Below, in pieces: positions 52,201 to 61,900 of a DNA stretch of 64,000 nt. Within the stretch, counting starts at the first letter, position 1; the number at the start of each line of letters is the position of its first letter. Source of the DNA: an uncultured Saprospiraceae bacterium. Lineage in GTDB: Bacteria; Bacteroidota; Bacteroidia; Chitinophagales; Saprospiraceae. Made by a program: the position numbers and the translations under genes. The notes beneath the pieces are model-generated. The model was not told the DNA's origin, did not search any database, and saw nothing but the letters and a program-made list of their open reading frames with translations. The stretch spans positions 124,001 to 188,000 of the forward strand of contig CALGAW010000005.1 of assembly GCA_937959115.1 (NCBI GenBank), in the 5' to 3' direction.

Positions 52201-55002
52201 CTATTCAGAGTCAACACCTAAAAAAGTAGTCAATGCTTCCAAGCACTCCTCCTTCTTAAAATACCATCGAATATAAGGCAAAAAGAAGACCTGAATACCC
52301 ACACGCTCCAAAATTTGCCATTTCTCCTGAGGCAACGCTGCAGAATAAGGCCCAGGAAAACCAACCAAGTCAATCCCTAGTGTTTTATTCTGCCCATTTA
52401 CAACAACAAGATCAACAGAAATACCAGCAATGGTATAGTTCTCAAAGATTTGCTTCATGCCTAAAGATTCCAATACTTCCTTGACTTCTCTTAAAAACTC
52501 ATCCGCCTCAGGCTTGCGCTTGACGATTGCTTGTGTTGTGCTAGTTGAAATACTATCCATATAATCGAACAATAAACAGGAAAATGAAAACTGCTGCTTA
52601 TCAAAAGAAGTAAACACGTTCTGCACATGACGGGCACGAGTGATGCTTACATTAAATACATCCTCACGATTTAGAAAGTGGTAGGCAGACGGATGCGAAT
52701 CGTTATCCAACGCAAACGACAGGAACATGATATCTCGCTCTTCTCCTTGAAAACTAAAGGCTGTACCCACAAGCACGCGATGCCGTTTTTGTTCTTCTGC
52801 CGAAAGCTCCTTCGTCAACTCTTCTCGAATAAAGTCTACTTGCTTTCTGAAAGGTGATAAAATGCCAATTGTTTTACAAACACTAGCTTTTAGGCTTGCC
52901 TCTTCATTAATAATTGCTTTGATGTTCTGAATAATTGCCTTTGCTTCCTGTGTATTATAGCCATGCTTATGGCGTTGACCCTCAACAATTGTATGAAAAA
53001 CACTTTTTGTTTCTTGGTTCGTAGGCGTTGCACGCATGATCGTCAACTTGTCACTATAAAACCGTTGGTTACTAAAGCGAATGATATCTGGCATACTGCG
53101 AAAGTGCTCATTCAAAAACTGTATTTGTTGTTGGTCGTCAATTGCATGCATCGCCAAATCTAGGATACTGTTTTCACGATAGTTGAGGAACATGTTGTCT
53201 AGTCCGTCTAACTGATGTTCTGAAACAAGATTGCGTTGATGCTTGGTAGACAGAAACGACAGATGACGTAACTGTTTTGGGTCACCGACAATGACTGCCT
53301 TTTTGCCTCGTTGCAGTAAGGGCAACACACTAGCAATATCGCACTGAGTCGCTTCATCAATAATCACAAGATCAAACAGTCCGGGATCAAGCGGAAGGAG
53401 GTCAAAAATCTCGTTACTATTGACGGTCCACACTGGGAAGGCATTCAGGATTTCTGCAAAATTGACAGCATTAAATTTTTCTTCTTTTATACGCCAGTGA
53501 TTAGAAGAAATCGCCTGCAAAAATGTCCTTAGGGTTTTTCTACTTTTGTAAAGTGCTGCTTTAATATGTTGATGATACTTTAGCTGGATGCAATGTCTGA
53601 TTTCTTCCTTTTCTTTGACACTTAATTGCTCGATTTCAAAAAGGATCTTCCACAACGGAGGTTCTAGCGGCAAATCTCGCTCAATGTGTTCTTTAGGAAA
53701 ATACTTCTTAGCGAATTTCATATCCTTCATTCGCAAGACGGTTAACAATTTTCTAGCTTTTGAACTAGGAGTGAAAACGCCTGAATCCACATCACAAACA
53801 ACCTGACTGTCTGTCATCTCATTTTTTGAGCGATTTTTTACTTTGTTGTTTAGGAGTTGAATTTTTTCTTTTTTCGAAGCAATTGATTCTTCTAAATTTA
53901 TGATGTCTAGGGCATAATCTTCTTTTAATATACCGGCCAAAAGTTCTTTTAAATCCTTGATAAATAGTTTTTTAAAGGATTTGTTCGCAGCATTTGAAAC
54001 GATTGACGGCATTCCGAAATCAATTGAAATTTTTTCTGCGATCACATTTACTGCTTGGTCATTTTTCGAGGCAATCAAAACTGTTTTTCCCCTTGACATA
54101 AACTCTACCGCAAGTGCAGCAATCGTGTAAGATTTTCCCGTCCCAGGCGGTCCGATCACCAAGGAAACTGGAAACTTTAATATGCCATCAAATATGTTTA
54201 GCTGACCCTCGCTAAGGGTTACAGGCAGCATCACAGGCTTGGTATTCTTCTCAGGAAGACCAGTGTCAGATTGACCAAATAGAGCATTGACAACTGGAGA
54301 GAATTTCTGCTGAAGGCTCATTGCTTTTAAATCGGTCAAAATTCCCCTTGAACCCTTTGGTTTTTTTATTGTACCAACGCCTATTGCCGCAACGAGGCCA
54401 AATTTCTGTTCCTTTTTTACAGGAGATTTTAAAGATTCAATCGTTGAAATGCTTGACTGGTCTGTTAATTGGTCAATAGATAAATGTGGGCATTTCGATT
54501 CAAAAAAAGATTCGATTTCTAATAAAGAAGAAAAATCTAATACACCCTTTGGCATTGCCGCTGCCAACACATCGTAACTCATCGCTTTTTCCCCCGTTAC
54601 GCCTTGGTTTATAAGAGATAATATCCCAGGATTAATGACAGGATTGTTTCGATTGATTTTTATAAAATAAACTTCTTTTTGATGAATGATCTCTGCAGGG
54701 TACAAGTAAATTGGAGCAATTACTTGTCGTGGTTTTCCAAGCATTTTGACCTTCCCCTTCATGAACAATGCTCCACAATACAAGGATTCCACTTTCGAAT
54801 ACGCCAGCATATGACGGGAAACTTCCTCACCCCAAACAGAATCGACTGGAAAAAGATCGAGCTTGCCTGACAAGAGCTCAAAGGAGTCTAGCAAGTAGTT
54901 ATGTTGCACCTTCGAACCAAAAAAGTTAAGCAGATTAGCACTTCTTAGATCCGCTTGATAACAATCATGGTAATAAGCAACTACTTTGTTAAGGTCGATC
55001 AA
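52201..55002 (-). CDS. SF1 DNA/RNA helicase with C-terminal nuclease-like domain
   Basis: A 933-residue protein with a TTG start at 55000-55002; an in-frame stop is two codons further upstream, so the start can only be here or internal. Helicase motifs: Walker A GPPGTGKSY (284-292), motif Ia LIASKNDQAVNV, motif II IIDEATQCD (549-551), motif III VGDPKQLRHL, and motif VI VSITRARHVQN; this is the AAA_11/AAA_12 (Upf1/Dna2-like) branch of SF1. From about 836 a PD-(D/E)XK-like (REase_MTES_1575-type) domain follows: DLVVVNGQNKTLGIDLVGFPG, with ERVGIQVFFLPYIRWYF near the end; the usual E-x-D of this family is replaced by D-L, so catalytic activity is uncertain. It sits 11 bp after the lgt gene on the same strand. 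A repair or defence role is possible. Confidence 0.82.
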   Translation of the reverse strand: MIDLNKVVAYYHDCYQADLRSANLLNFFGSKVQHNYLLDSFELLSGKLDLFPVDSVWGEEVSRHMLAYSKVESLYCGALFMKGKVKMLGKPRQVIAPIYLYPAEIIHQKEVYFIKINRNNPVINPGILSLINQGVTGEKAMSYDVLAAAMPKGVLDFSSLLEIESFFESKCPHLSIDQLTDQSSISTIESLKSPVKKEQKFGLVAAIGVGTIKKPKGSRGILTDLKAMSLQQKFSPVVNALFGQSDTGLPEKNTKPVMLPVTLSEGQLNIFDGILKFPVSLVIGPPGTGKSYTIAALAVEFMSRGKTVLIASKNDQAVNVIAEKISIDFGMPSIVSNAANKSFKKLFIKDLKELLAGILKEDYALDIINLEESIASKKEKIQLLNNKVKNRSKNEMTDSQVVCDVDSGVFTPSSKARKLLTVLRMKDMKFAKKYFPKEHIERDLPLEPPLWKILFEIEQLSVKEKEEIRHCIQLKYHQHIKAALYKSRKTLRTFLQAISSNHWRIKEEKFNAVNFAEILNAFPVWTVNSNEIFDLLPLDPGLFDLVIIDEATQCDIASVLPLLQRGKKAVIVGDPKQLRHLSFLSTKHQRNLVSEHQLDGLDNMFLNYRENSILDLAMHAIDDQQQIQFLNEHFRSMPDIIRFSNQRFYSDKLTIMRATPTNQETKSVFHTIVEGQRHKHGYNTQEAKAIIQNIKAIINEEASLKASVCKTIGILSPFRKQVDFIREELTKELSAEEQKRHRVLVGTAFSFQGEERDIMFLSFALDNDSHPSAYHFLNREDVFNVSITRARHVQNVFTSFDKQQFSFSCLLFDYMDSISTSTTQAIVKRKPEADEFLREVKEVLESLGMKQIFENYTIAGISVDLVVVNGQNKTLGIDLVGFPGPYSAALPQEKWQILERVGIQVFFLPYIRWYFKKEECLEALTTFLGVDSE

Positions 55003-55013
55003 TGAATTTTAAT

Positions 55014-56195
55014 TTAAAAAAGAATAGGCTTACCAGATTTATGCCGCCACCAGAGCACTAACATTCCCAAAATGCCGCAGAATACAAAAATCATTGCAAT
55101 ACCTTGTGCTTGTGTCATGGGAATTCCAAAAAAGTATTCTCCAACATCATTCACTCGTACGATTTCAATCAAATACCGCTCGATACCATTCAGTAATAAA
55201 TACATGAAAAACAGGAAGCCAACGATCTTTACTTTTTTCCGAATCCCCCAGAATATTAAGAAGGCAGTTACCCCATAAATCGCCTCATAAACTGAAGTAG
55301 GATAAACAGGAGCAGGTAGTTTATGACAATAATGACCAGTACATCCTTCAATAGGAACACCATCATTGTTTACATTATTTGGATAATCAAACCCCCAAAG
55401 CCAATCAGGGAAAGCAGCCAACCAACCTGGGCGAGCAGCAAAATCACTTACAATCCCCCAGTCTCCATCTCCAGAAAAGTGGCAACCTAGTCGACCAATT
55501 GCATAGCCCAATAGTAGCACAGGAGCGGCTGCATCCATCAAATGAATCGCTTTTAATTTTTTTGATTTACAGTAGAAGAACATGAAGAAAAACGCTCCAA
55601 TCAATCCGCCATAAATCGCCATGCCACTACCAGAAAAGAAGGTGCCGAACGGATCTAGCAAAAATTGATCAAAATCATCAATAATAGCAAAAACCTTAGC
55701 ACCAATAATCCCTGAAACCGCAGCCATGATCACCAAGTCGAGGGATCGCTCATGTGGCATGATCGTCTTCTTTACAATCTTTGGGTTATCTAGTTTACGC
55801 TTATTAAAATCATAATAAGTATAACCAGCCAAAGCAATCGCCCCAAGCAGACCCGTTAGAATGTTTCCTTTACTTGAAAACAAAACGGATGCACCATCCA
55901 ATTTAAACTCGTCAAAGTTGGCAATGATATACGGGATTTTCGCCCCGATTAAAAGGCCAACAAGCCCATTTATAATTAAGGCGGATATTGGAGCCGGAGC
56001 ACCAATTAACTCTTCTTCTTCAGTCCCAGTCAAAAGGCCTTCTTCTTCTTTCCGCTTCAACTCCTTGTTGAAGAAATAACCAGAGACCACAAAAACCAAT
56101 GCTAGGAAGAAGCCAAACGTTTTTACGATGCTAAATGCATTGCCCTGTGCGGTTCCAATGAGAGCGTGCATGATGTATGATAAATCAGGATACAT
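55014..56195 (-). CDS. lgt: Prolipoprotein diacylglyceryl transferase
   Basis: A 393-residue polytopic membrane enzyme that adds diacylglyceryl from phosphatidylglycerol to the lipobox Cys of prolipoproteins, the first step in maturing the many lipoproteins of this window. The start is the ATG at 56193-56195; a frame reaching 56285 would add 30 residues overlapping a promoter. The hallmark LGYAIGRLGCHFSGDGDWG (essential Arg region) and LLNGIERYLIEIVRVN are present. The central region has a loop insertion with a HYCHKLPAPVYPTSVYEAIY segment. Bacteroidota Lgt is longer than E. coli Lgt (291). The helicase gene lies 11 bp downstream. Confidence 0.92.
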   Translation of the reverse strand: MYPDLSYIMHALIGTAQGNAFSIVKTFGFFLALVFVVSGYFFNKELKRKEEEGLLTGTEEEELIGAPAPISALIINGLVGLLIGAKIPYIIANFDEFKLDGASVLFSSKGNILTGLLGAIALAGYTYYDFNKRKLDNPKIVKKTIMPHERSLDLVIMAAVSGIIGAKVFAIIDDFDQFLLDPFGTFFSGSGMAIYGGLIGAFFFMFFYCKSKKLKAIHLMDAAAPVLLLGYAIGRLGCHFSGDGDWGIVSDFAARPGWLAAFPDWLWGFDYPNNVNNDGVPIEGCTGHYCHKLPAPVYPTSVYEAIYGVTAFLIFWGIRKKVKIVGFLFFMYLLLNGIERYLIEIVRVNDVGEYFFGIPMTQAQGIAMIFVFCGILGMLVLWWRHKSGKPILF

Positions 56196-56212
56196 AATAG
56201 AATTTTGTCGGG

Positions 56213-56220
56213 CAAAAATA
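56213..56220 (-). promoter_or_regulatory. -7 promoter box for lgt
   Basis: Reads TATTTTTG on the minus strand, an exact TAnnTTTG match, 17 bp upstream of the lgt ATG; a TTG about 16 bp further upstream is a possible -33. This supports the start at 56195. Confidence 0.45.
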
Positions 56221-56330
56221 GAAATAATTAATTCAACAATCGTTAATGCGACCTTAAAGCTTTTTAAACCTTCGTTAAAACACAACTTATTCGATTAAAT
56301 TGTATTTTAGCCGCAAATTTACACAACACC

Positions 56331-56714
56331 ATGAAAAAAATAGTAAACACGAGCGATGCACCATCTCCCGTTGGCCCATATAACCAAGCCACACAAGCAA
56401 ATGGCATACTCTACGGTTCTGGTCAAATAGCCATTAATCCAGCAACAGGAGAATTGGTTCAAGATTCCATCGAAGCAGAAACGCACCAAGTCATGAAGAA
56501 TATCGGTGCTGTGCTTAAGCAAGCAGGAATTACTTATGAAAACATTCTGAAGTGTTCCGTTTTTGTTGCTGATATGAATATGTACAGCCGAATCAATGCG
56601 GTGTATTCCGAATACTTTAACGATGACACAGCACCAGCAAGAGAACTCGTAGAAGTTGCTAATCTCCCTAAGTTTGTAAATATAGAAATCTCATTTCTCG
56701 CAATAGTTGAATAA
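56331..56714 (+). CDS. ridA: RidA-family deaminase
   Basis: A 127-residue trimeric YjgF/RidA protein that hydrolyses reactive enamine/imine intermediates released by PLP enzymes. Signature regions: VNTSDAPSPVGPYNQATQAN, LYGSGQIAINPATGELV, ENILKCSVFVADMNMY, and the C-terminal APARELVEVANLPKFVNIEI with the catalytic Arg and the late Glu (NIEIS). Length is normal. It precedes trpS by 5 bp and is probably co-transcribed. Divergent from lgt across about 135 bp. Confidence 0.93.
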   Translation: MKKIVNTSDAPSPVGPYNQATQANGILYGSGQIAINPATGELVQDSIEAETHQVMKNIGAVLKQAGITYENILKCSVFVADMNMYSRINAVYSEYFNDDTAPARELVEVANLPKFVNIEISFLAIVE

Positions 56715-56719
56715 GTATT

Positions 56720-57754
56720 ATGTCTGAACAAAAACGCGTTTTATCCTGCATTCAGCCAACAGGCCATATGCATTTTGGTAATTATTTTGGTGCTGTGAAA
56801 AACTGGGTAGACCTTCAAGAAAAATACAATTGTGTCTACGGTGTTGTCGATTACCACGCCATGACCACTCTTTATAAACCAGACAAACTCAGACAAGCAA
56901 CTTGGGAAATCATCTTCAGCCTCTTAGCTGTTGGTGTAAAAGCAGAAAATCTGTTTATCCAATCGCTGATACCAGAACACGTTGAGCTTTGTTGGATTTT
57001 TAACTGTTTTAGTTCCTACGGGCAACTGCAGCGTATGACGCAATTCAAGGACAAGTCTAATCAGGCAAAAGAAACAACGAAAGACACATTTATTTCAACA
57101 GGCTTGTTCGATTATCCCGTATTGCAGGCAGCTGATATCCTTTTGTATCACGCGGATTTCGTCCCCGTTGGAAAAGACCAAGATCAGCACCTCGAATTAT
57201 GCCGAAGCATTGCAAATCGGTTCAACACTCAAGTAGGAAAGGAGTATTTCGTTCTGCCCGAAACGCTGCACACAGAAACTCCGAAAATCATGTCTACGGC
57301 TGACCCAACACGCAAAATGAGCAAAAGCGCAGGAGACAAACATTACATTAATGTATTTGAGGAGCAAAAGAGAATTCTCAAACAAGTCCGTTCTGCTGTT
57401 ACTGATGCTGGTGCTTCCACAATGTCTGTTGATGCCAATGGAATACGCGAAAAGTCCGCAGGTGTCGAGAACTTGTTCGAACTCTTAAAAGCTTGTGGTA
57501 AGCTAAATGCACACAAAGATCTTGAAACTAAATACAATGAAGGGAACCTGTCTTACGGTGATCTGAAAGGCACTGTAGGAGAAGCATTGGCAGAACTGTC
57601 CGCTGGTTTCGTTGCACGCAAAGCAGAACTCATGGCAGATAAGAAGAATGTCAAGTACCAGATTCAGCAATCATCAGCTGAAATAAGAGTACGAGCTAAG
57701 CAAACACTGAAAGATGTCAGACAGTTAACTGGTTTGGGAAATTTAAAATACTAA
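56720..57754 (+). CDS. trpS: Tryptophanyl-tRNA synthetase
   Basis: A 344-residue class Ic aminoacyl-tRNA synthetase charging tRNA-Trp. HIGH-type motif PTGHMHFGNYFGAVKNWV, the DYPVLQAADILLYHADFVPV active-site segment, and KMSKSAGDKHYINVF with KMSKS are intact. Length is typical for the bacterial enzyme. Second gene of the ridA-trpS pair. Confidence 0.97.
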   Translation: MSEQKRVLSCIQPTGHMHFGNYFGAVKNWVDLQEKYNCVYGVVDYHAMTTLYKPDKLRQATWEIIFSLLAVGVKAENLFIQSLIPEHVELCWIFNCFSSYGQLQRMTQFKDKSNQAKETTKDTFISTGLFDYPVLQAADILLYHADFVPVGKDQDQHLELCRSIANRFNTQVGKEYFVLPETLHTETPKIMSTADPTRKMSKSAGDKHYINVFEEQKRILKQVRSAVTDAGASTMSVDANGIREKSAGVENLFELLKACGKLNAHKDLETKYNEGNLSYGDLKGTVGEALAELSAGFVARKAELMADKKNVKYQIQQSSAEIRVRAKQTLKDVRQLTGLGNLKY

Positions 57755-57778
57755 TGTCCTGATCCGAACAGTTGGGAT

Positions 57779-57805
57779 TTGCATGGCACTGAAAGTGCAT
57801 TGCAA
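57779..57805 (+). terminator. Imperfect hairpin after trpS
   Basis: Arms TTGCATGGCAC and GTGCATTGCAA (two mismatches) around loop TGAAA, 25 bp after trpS. No T-run follows, so termination is uncertain. Confidence 0.3.
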
Positions 57806-57911
57806 GGAAACAATAAAGCAGTAAGTAGCCCAGGAGATCTCAAAAATAAGGGAAAAGTGTATTTTATCAAACCTTGATTTATATGAATCCTTAGAACATT
57901 AAAATAGTTGT

Positions 57912-58520
57912 ATGAAAATCATCTGCATCGGCCGAAATTACAGCGACCACGCCAAGGAACTAAACAACCTGGTACCAGATAAACCGTTGGTTTTTATGAA
58001 GCCGGACACCGCAATCCTTAGAAAGGGCAGACCATTCTATTATCCAGAATTTTCTGAGAACATACATTACGAGGCAGAAGTTGTATTGAAAATATGCAAG
58101 AATGGCCGTCATATCGAAGAACAATTTGCCCACAAGTATTATAATCAAATTACGCTTGGCCTTGATATGACAGCAAGGGACATTCAAAGCGAATTAAAGA
58201 AAAAGGGACACCCCTGGGAAATGGCAAAAGCGTTTGACTTTTCCGCTGTTATCGGTGAATTTATTCCAATGGATGGCTTTGACCCTGAGGGGATCGATTT
58301 TCATCTTACTAAAAACGGCGAGGCGGTTCAAAACGGAAATACCAAGGACCTAATCTTTCCTTTCGCACACTTACTTTCCTATGTTTCTAAATACTTTAAA
58401 CTTCATATCGGTGATCTGATTTTCACAGGAACGCCAGCTGGAGTTGGCCCAATCACGATTGGAGATAAGTACGAAGGATTTATAGGAGAACAACGATTGT
58501 TAAAATGTGAAATTAGATAA
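57912..58520 (+). CDS. Fumarylacetoacetate hydrolase-family protein
   Basis: A 202-residue FAH-fold protein (2-keto-acid C-C bond hydrolase or isomerase, or acylpyruvase). Metal-binding residues lie in FSENIHYEAEVVL (Glu pair) and LGLDMTARDIQ (Asp), followed by KKKGHPWEMAKAFDFSA and the GDLIFTGTPAGVGPITIGD loop. The short, single-domain length matches the acylpyruvase/oxaloacetate decarboxylase (FAHD1-like) group, not the full FAH enzyme of tyrosine breakdown. It stands alone after trpS. Substrate not determined. Confidence 0.9.
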   Translation: MKIICIGRNYSDHAKELNNLVPDKPLVFMKPDTAILRKGRPFYYPEFSENIHYEAEVVLKICKNGRHIEEQFAHKYYNQITLGLDMTARDIQSELKKKGHPWEMAKAFDFSAVIGEFIPMDGFDPEGIDFHLTKNGEAVQNGNTKDLIFPFAHLLSYVSKYFKLHIGDLIFTGTPAGVGPITIGDKYEGFIGEQRLLKCEIR

Positions 58521-58928
58521 GAGATTTCGCCTTGTCTTTATCTTTCTTGAAGCTCTAGTGTGTCAAATTTTAGATTATCCTTATAAATAAAGGAGATTTC
58601 ACATTATTTCGGTAACTTTATTAGTAATTCATGCTATGAAGTCGTAAACAATAAACTTTTCTGTTAAAAATGGTTCTTGAGCTCTATTTTAATGGGAATA
58701 ATCGCTAGTTAACATACTGGAACCTTTAGTCATTGAAAAAATCTAAGTTCAATTCGTAAGACTTATTTTAGCTGTTTATTAATAATCGATTCACAAACAG
58801 CAACTTGAATTAATTGTAGGAGAGCATCTGTTTGGTAAGAGCACATTCCATCTACCTATACATTAATTTACGTTTACCATTTTAGTCAACAATTGACCTT
58901 GGGTTCGATTACAATCAAACCAGTAGTT
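58521..58928. other. Intergenic region, no gene recognised
   Basis: A 408-bp AT-rich gap before the incomplete metalloprotease gene. I see no ORF longer than about 20 codons with a recognisable start, no strong hairpin and no exact TAnnTTTG box. Confidence 0.5.
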
Positions 58929-61900
58929 ATGAAAAGTGGAGTATTTATATTCATGATTTCCTCGCTGTTGCTTTATGCGGGAATTTCTATTTCAAAAACT
59001 AATTCTAACCCAATAATTGGCCTAAACGCGACTGCTCTGGAAGGAAATGGAACGGAGTATTGTGGGTTTGATCCAATGCTCAAGAGAGAATTAAATGGTA
59101 ACTCAGTCCCCGCAAAATACAAAGCTATTGAACAACAGGTTCAAAAATATCTAAAGAACAACCCGAGCAACAGCAGCAAAAAGCCTCCATACGTTTTCCT
59201 TCCCGTTGCCGTGCATATTATTCATCAGAATGGACCCGAGAACATCTCTGATGCAATGGTTCAGCAGGGAATTGATGATTTGAACGAAGCATTCGCCAAT
59301 TTAAACTACTACGATCAAGGAACAGGAGTAAATTCATACATACAGTTTTGCCTAGCAAACACAGACCCTTCTGGAGCACCAAGTACTGGGATCAATAGAG
59401 TGGTTTCCCCTTTGACAGACTTCACAATGGAAACCCAAAATGCTGCAGTCAAAGCATTAAGTTTCTGGAGTTCATTCGATTATGTAAATATTTGGCTAGT
59501 CAATGAAATTTGTAGTAATGCAGTCGGCTGCGGTGTCGCGGGCTATGCTACTTTTCCAGGAGCTCACGGTAGCCCAGTTGATGGTTGTGTGGTGGAGGCC
59601 CGATTCTTTGGTTCCACCAAACCGAATTCAGCAATTACAGCACACGAACTTGGCCACTACCTCGGTCTATACCATACGTTTGAAGGTGGATGTGCAAATA
59701 ACAATTGTACGACACAAGGAGATCGAGTTTGTGATACGCCACCTGACCAATCCACTGCCGTCTCACTTTGCACTAGCCCACCCAACACCTGTGCAACAGA
59801 TGACGACGATCTTTCTATTAATAATCCATTTAGACCAATCGTAAACGGAGGCCTCGGTGATCAGGATGACATGATTATCAATTACATGGATTATGGTGAT
59901 CGGAACTGTTACAGCGCTTTTTCTCAAGGTCAAGCTGATCGGATGCTTGGGTTTGTCAACACCGTCCGTTCTAGCTTATTGGCCAATAACTTTTGTGATC
60001 CAATCTGTTCTACACCATATGCCGCATCGTTCATCGCTAGTGGTAACCCAGTAACAATTAATACAAACGTAGTATTCACCAACACCTCAACTGGTGGGAC
60101 AATTTATGAATGGTTAATTGATGGAGTGCCTTTTGCTGCTACGCTAAACAGTAATTATACCTTCCCAAATGTAGGAACCTATACCATTACCCTGAATGTG
60201 ACTTCAGCAGACCCATTATGCTTCGAAACGTTTGAAATGGAAGTCGAGGTGACGTGTACTGCCCAAGCAGCCTTTACACCATCTGCAACTTCAATTTTCG
60301 TAGGAAACTCGGTTACCTTTACAAATAATTCAATTGGAGCAATCTCCTACGAATGGATCGTTAATAACACGAGTGTTTCTACTGGAATAAATTATACACA
60401 TCCATTTAATACGCCAGGGAATATTCCTGTTTTGCTAGTGGCAAATGGAATAGCTTGCGCTGATACTACACTCATCTATATTTCAGTCAATACACAAGAA
60501 GATTGCGAAAATGGAATTGACGATGACGGAGATGGGTATATCGATTGCTTTGATCCAAACTGTGTTTGTAACGAAAGTGATTGTTCCATTTCAGTATTGC
60601 CAACCAACTTTGCGGCTAGGCTTGCTTGGAGAAGTACAGTAGATTTAGCAAGTGCTATTGGTGTTCCTATGGTTGGAAATCTAAATCCTCAAGTAGATAG
60701 TATGCCTGAAATTGCGATTATCACGAATGGGACAAACGAAATCCTACTCTTTCAAGGAGATGGATCCAATTTTGCAAACCCTGATGTCTTGGCACCAGGT
60801 AATTTTGTGGCCTATCCTGCAACAAATGTAGGCTTAGCAGATGTCAATGCAGATCAAATAGGTGAGTTGGCAATCGTCGGGTCTGATAGAAGAATTCGAG
60901 TATTTTCCAATTTTGTACAAGGAAATACACCACCAATGACCTTGATGGCTACTTCAAATGGCTTGGTCCAACATGCTGATAACAGACTGTCGTTTGCTGA
61001 TTTCGACAGTGATGGTATCTCTGAAATTTACTCCACAAATAAGATATTCAAATTTGACTTTTCTGGCCCCGTCACGCTTAACAATGTGGTAAGTGGTACT
61101 GGAGCTGGAGGTGTCTTTACTGGAGGCGGATTTACAACAGATGATCCGTCAAACCCTGTCGCGGTAGATATTCTTTCTGTAGCAGATTGTGGCGGAGATC
61201 CTGATTGTGCTGGGCTAGAGCTCGTCGGTGGATATCATATTTATTCCGTTGATCTGGATCCAAACGACGGTGACCCAATTGAGATGAAGATTCAAAGAGA
61301 CTTGAGAGTCATGACAGGTGATTCTAAATATCAAGATGGTTATACTGTCGCTGCTGATTTAAACCTGGATGGAAATCTTGATATTGCCGTCGCAACTTAT
61401 ATTGCTGGGAATCACATGATTTATGTGTATGATAAAAATGGTCTTATTGAGGAATTTTCAATTGGAACAACAACCTCTGCTGGGATTATGACCGTTGCCA
61501 ATGTATACGATGACTCTGCGAATGGTTTTGCAAACGATTATCCTGAGATTATTATCTGCGCTAAAGCCCAATTACATTGTTTCAATTTGAATGCTGCAGT
61601 CGTCAACCCAACAACAAAAGCATGGTGGATACTGTCTACCGCAGACAATTCAGGTGTAACGGGTGCAACAGTATTCGACTTTAACGGAGATAAGATTTAT
61701 GAAATTGTCTACCGAGACGAAACAGATTTAAGAATCTTGTATGGTGGCCCAGCCCCTTTCCCTGTTGGCGTTGATCTCCAAAGAAACTGGTATACTTTTG
61801 ACGCCTTTTCTAGAACATATGATGAATATCCTATCGTAGCAGATGTTGATAATGATAATGAATCTGAAATTATTTTTACTGGGAAAGTAGTCCAAGGCGT

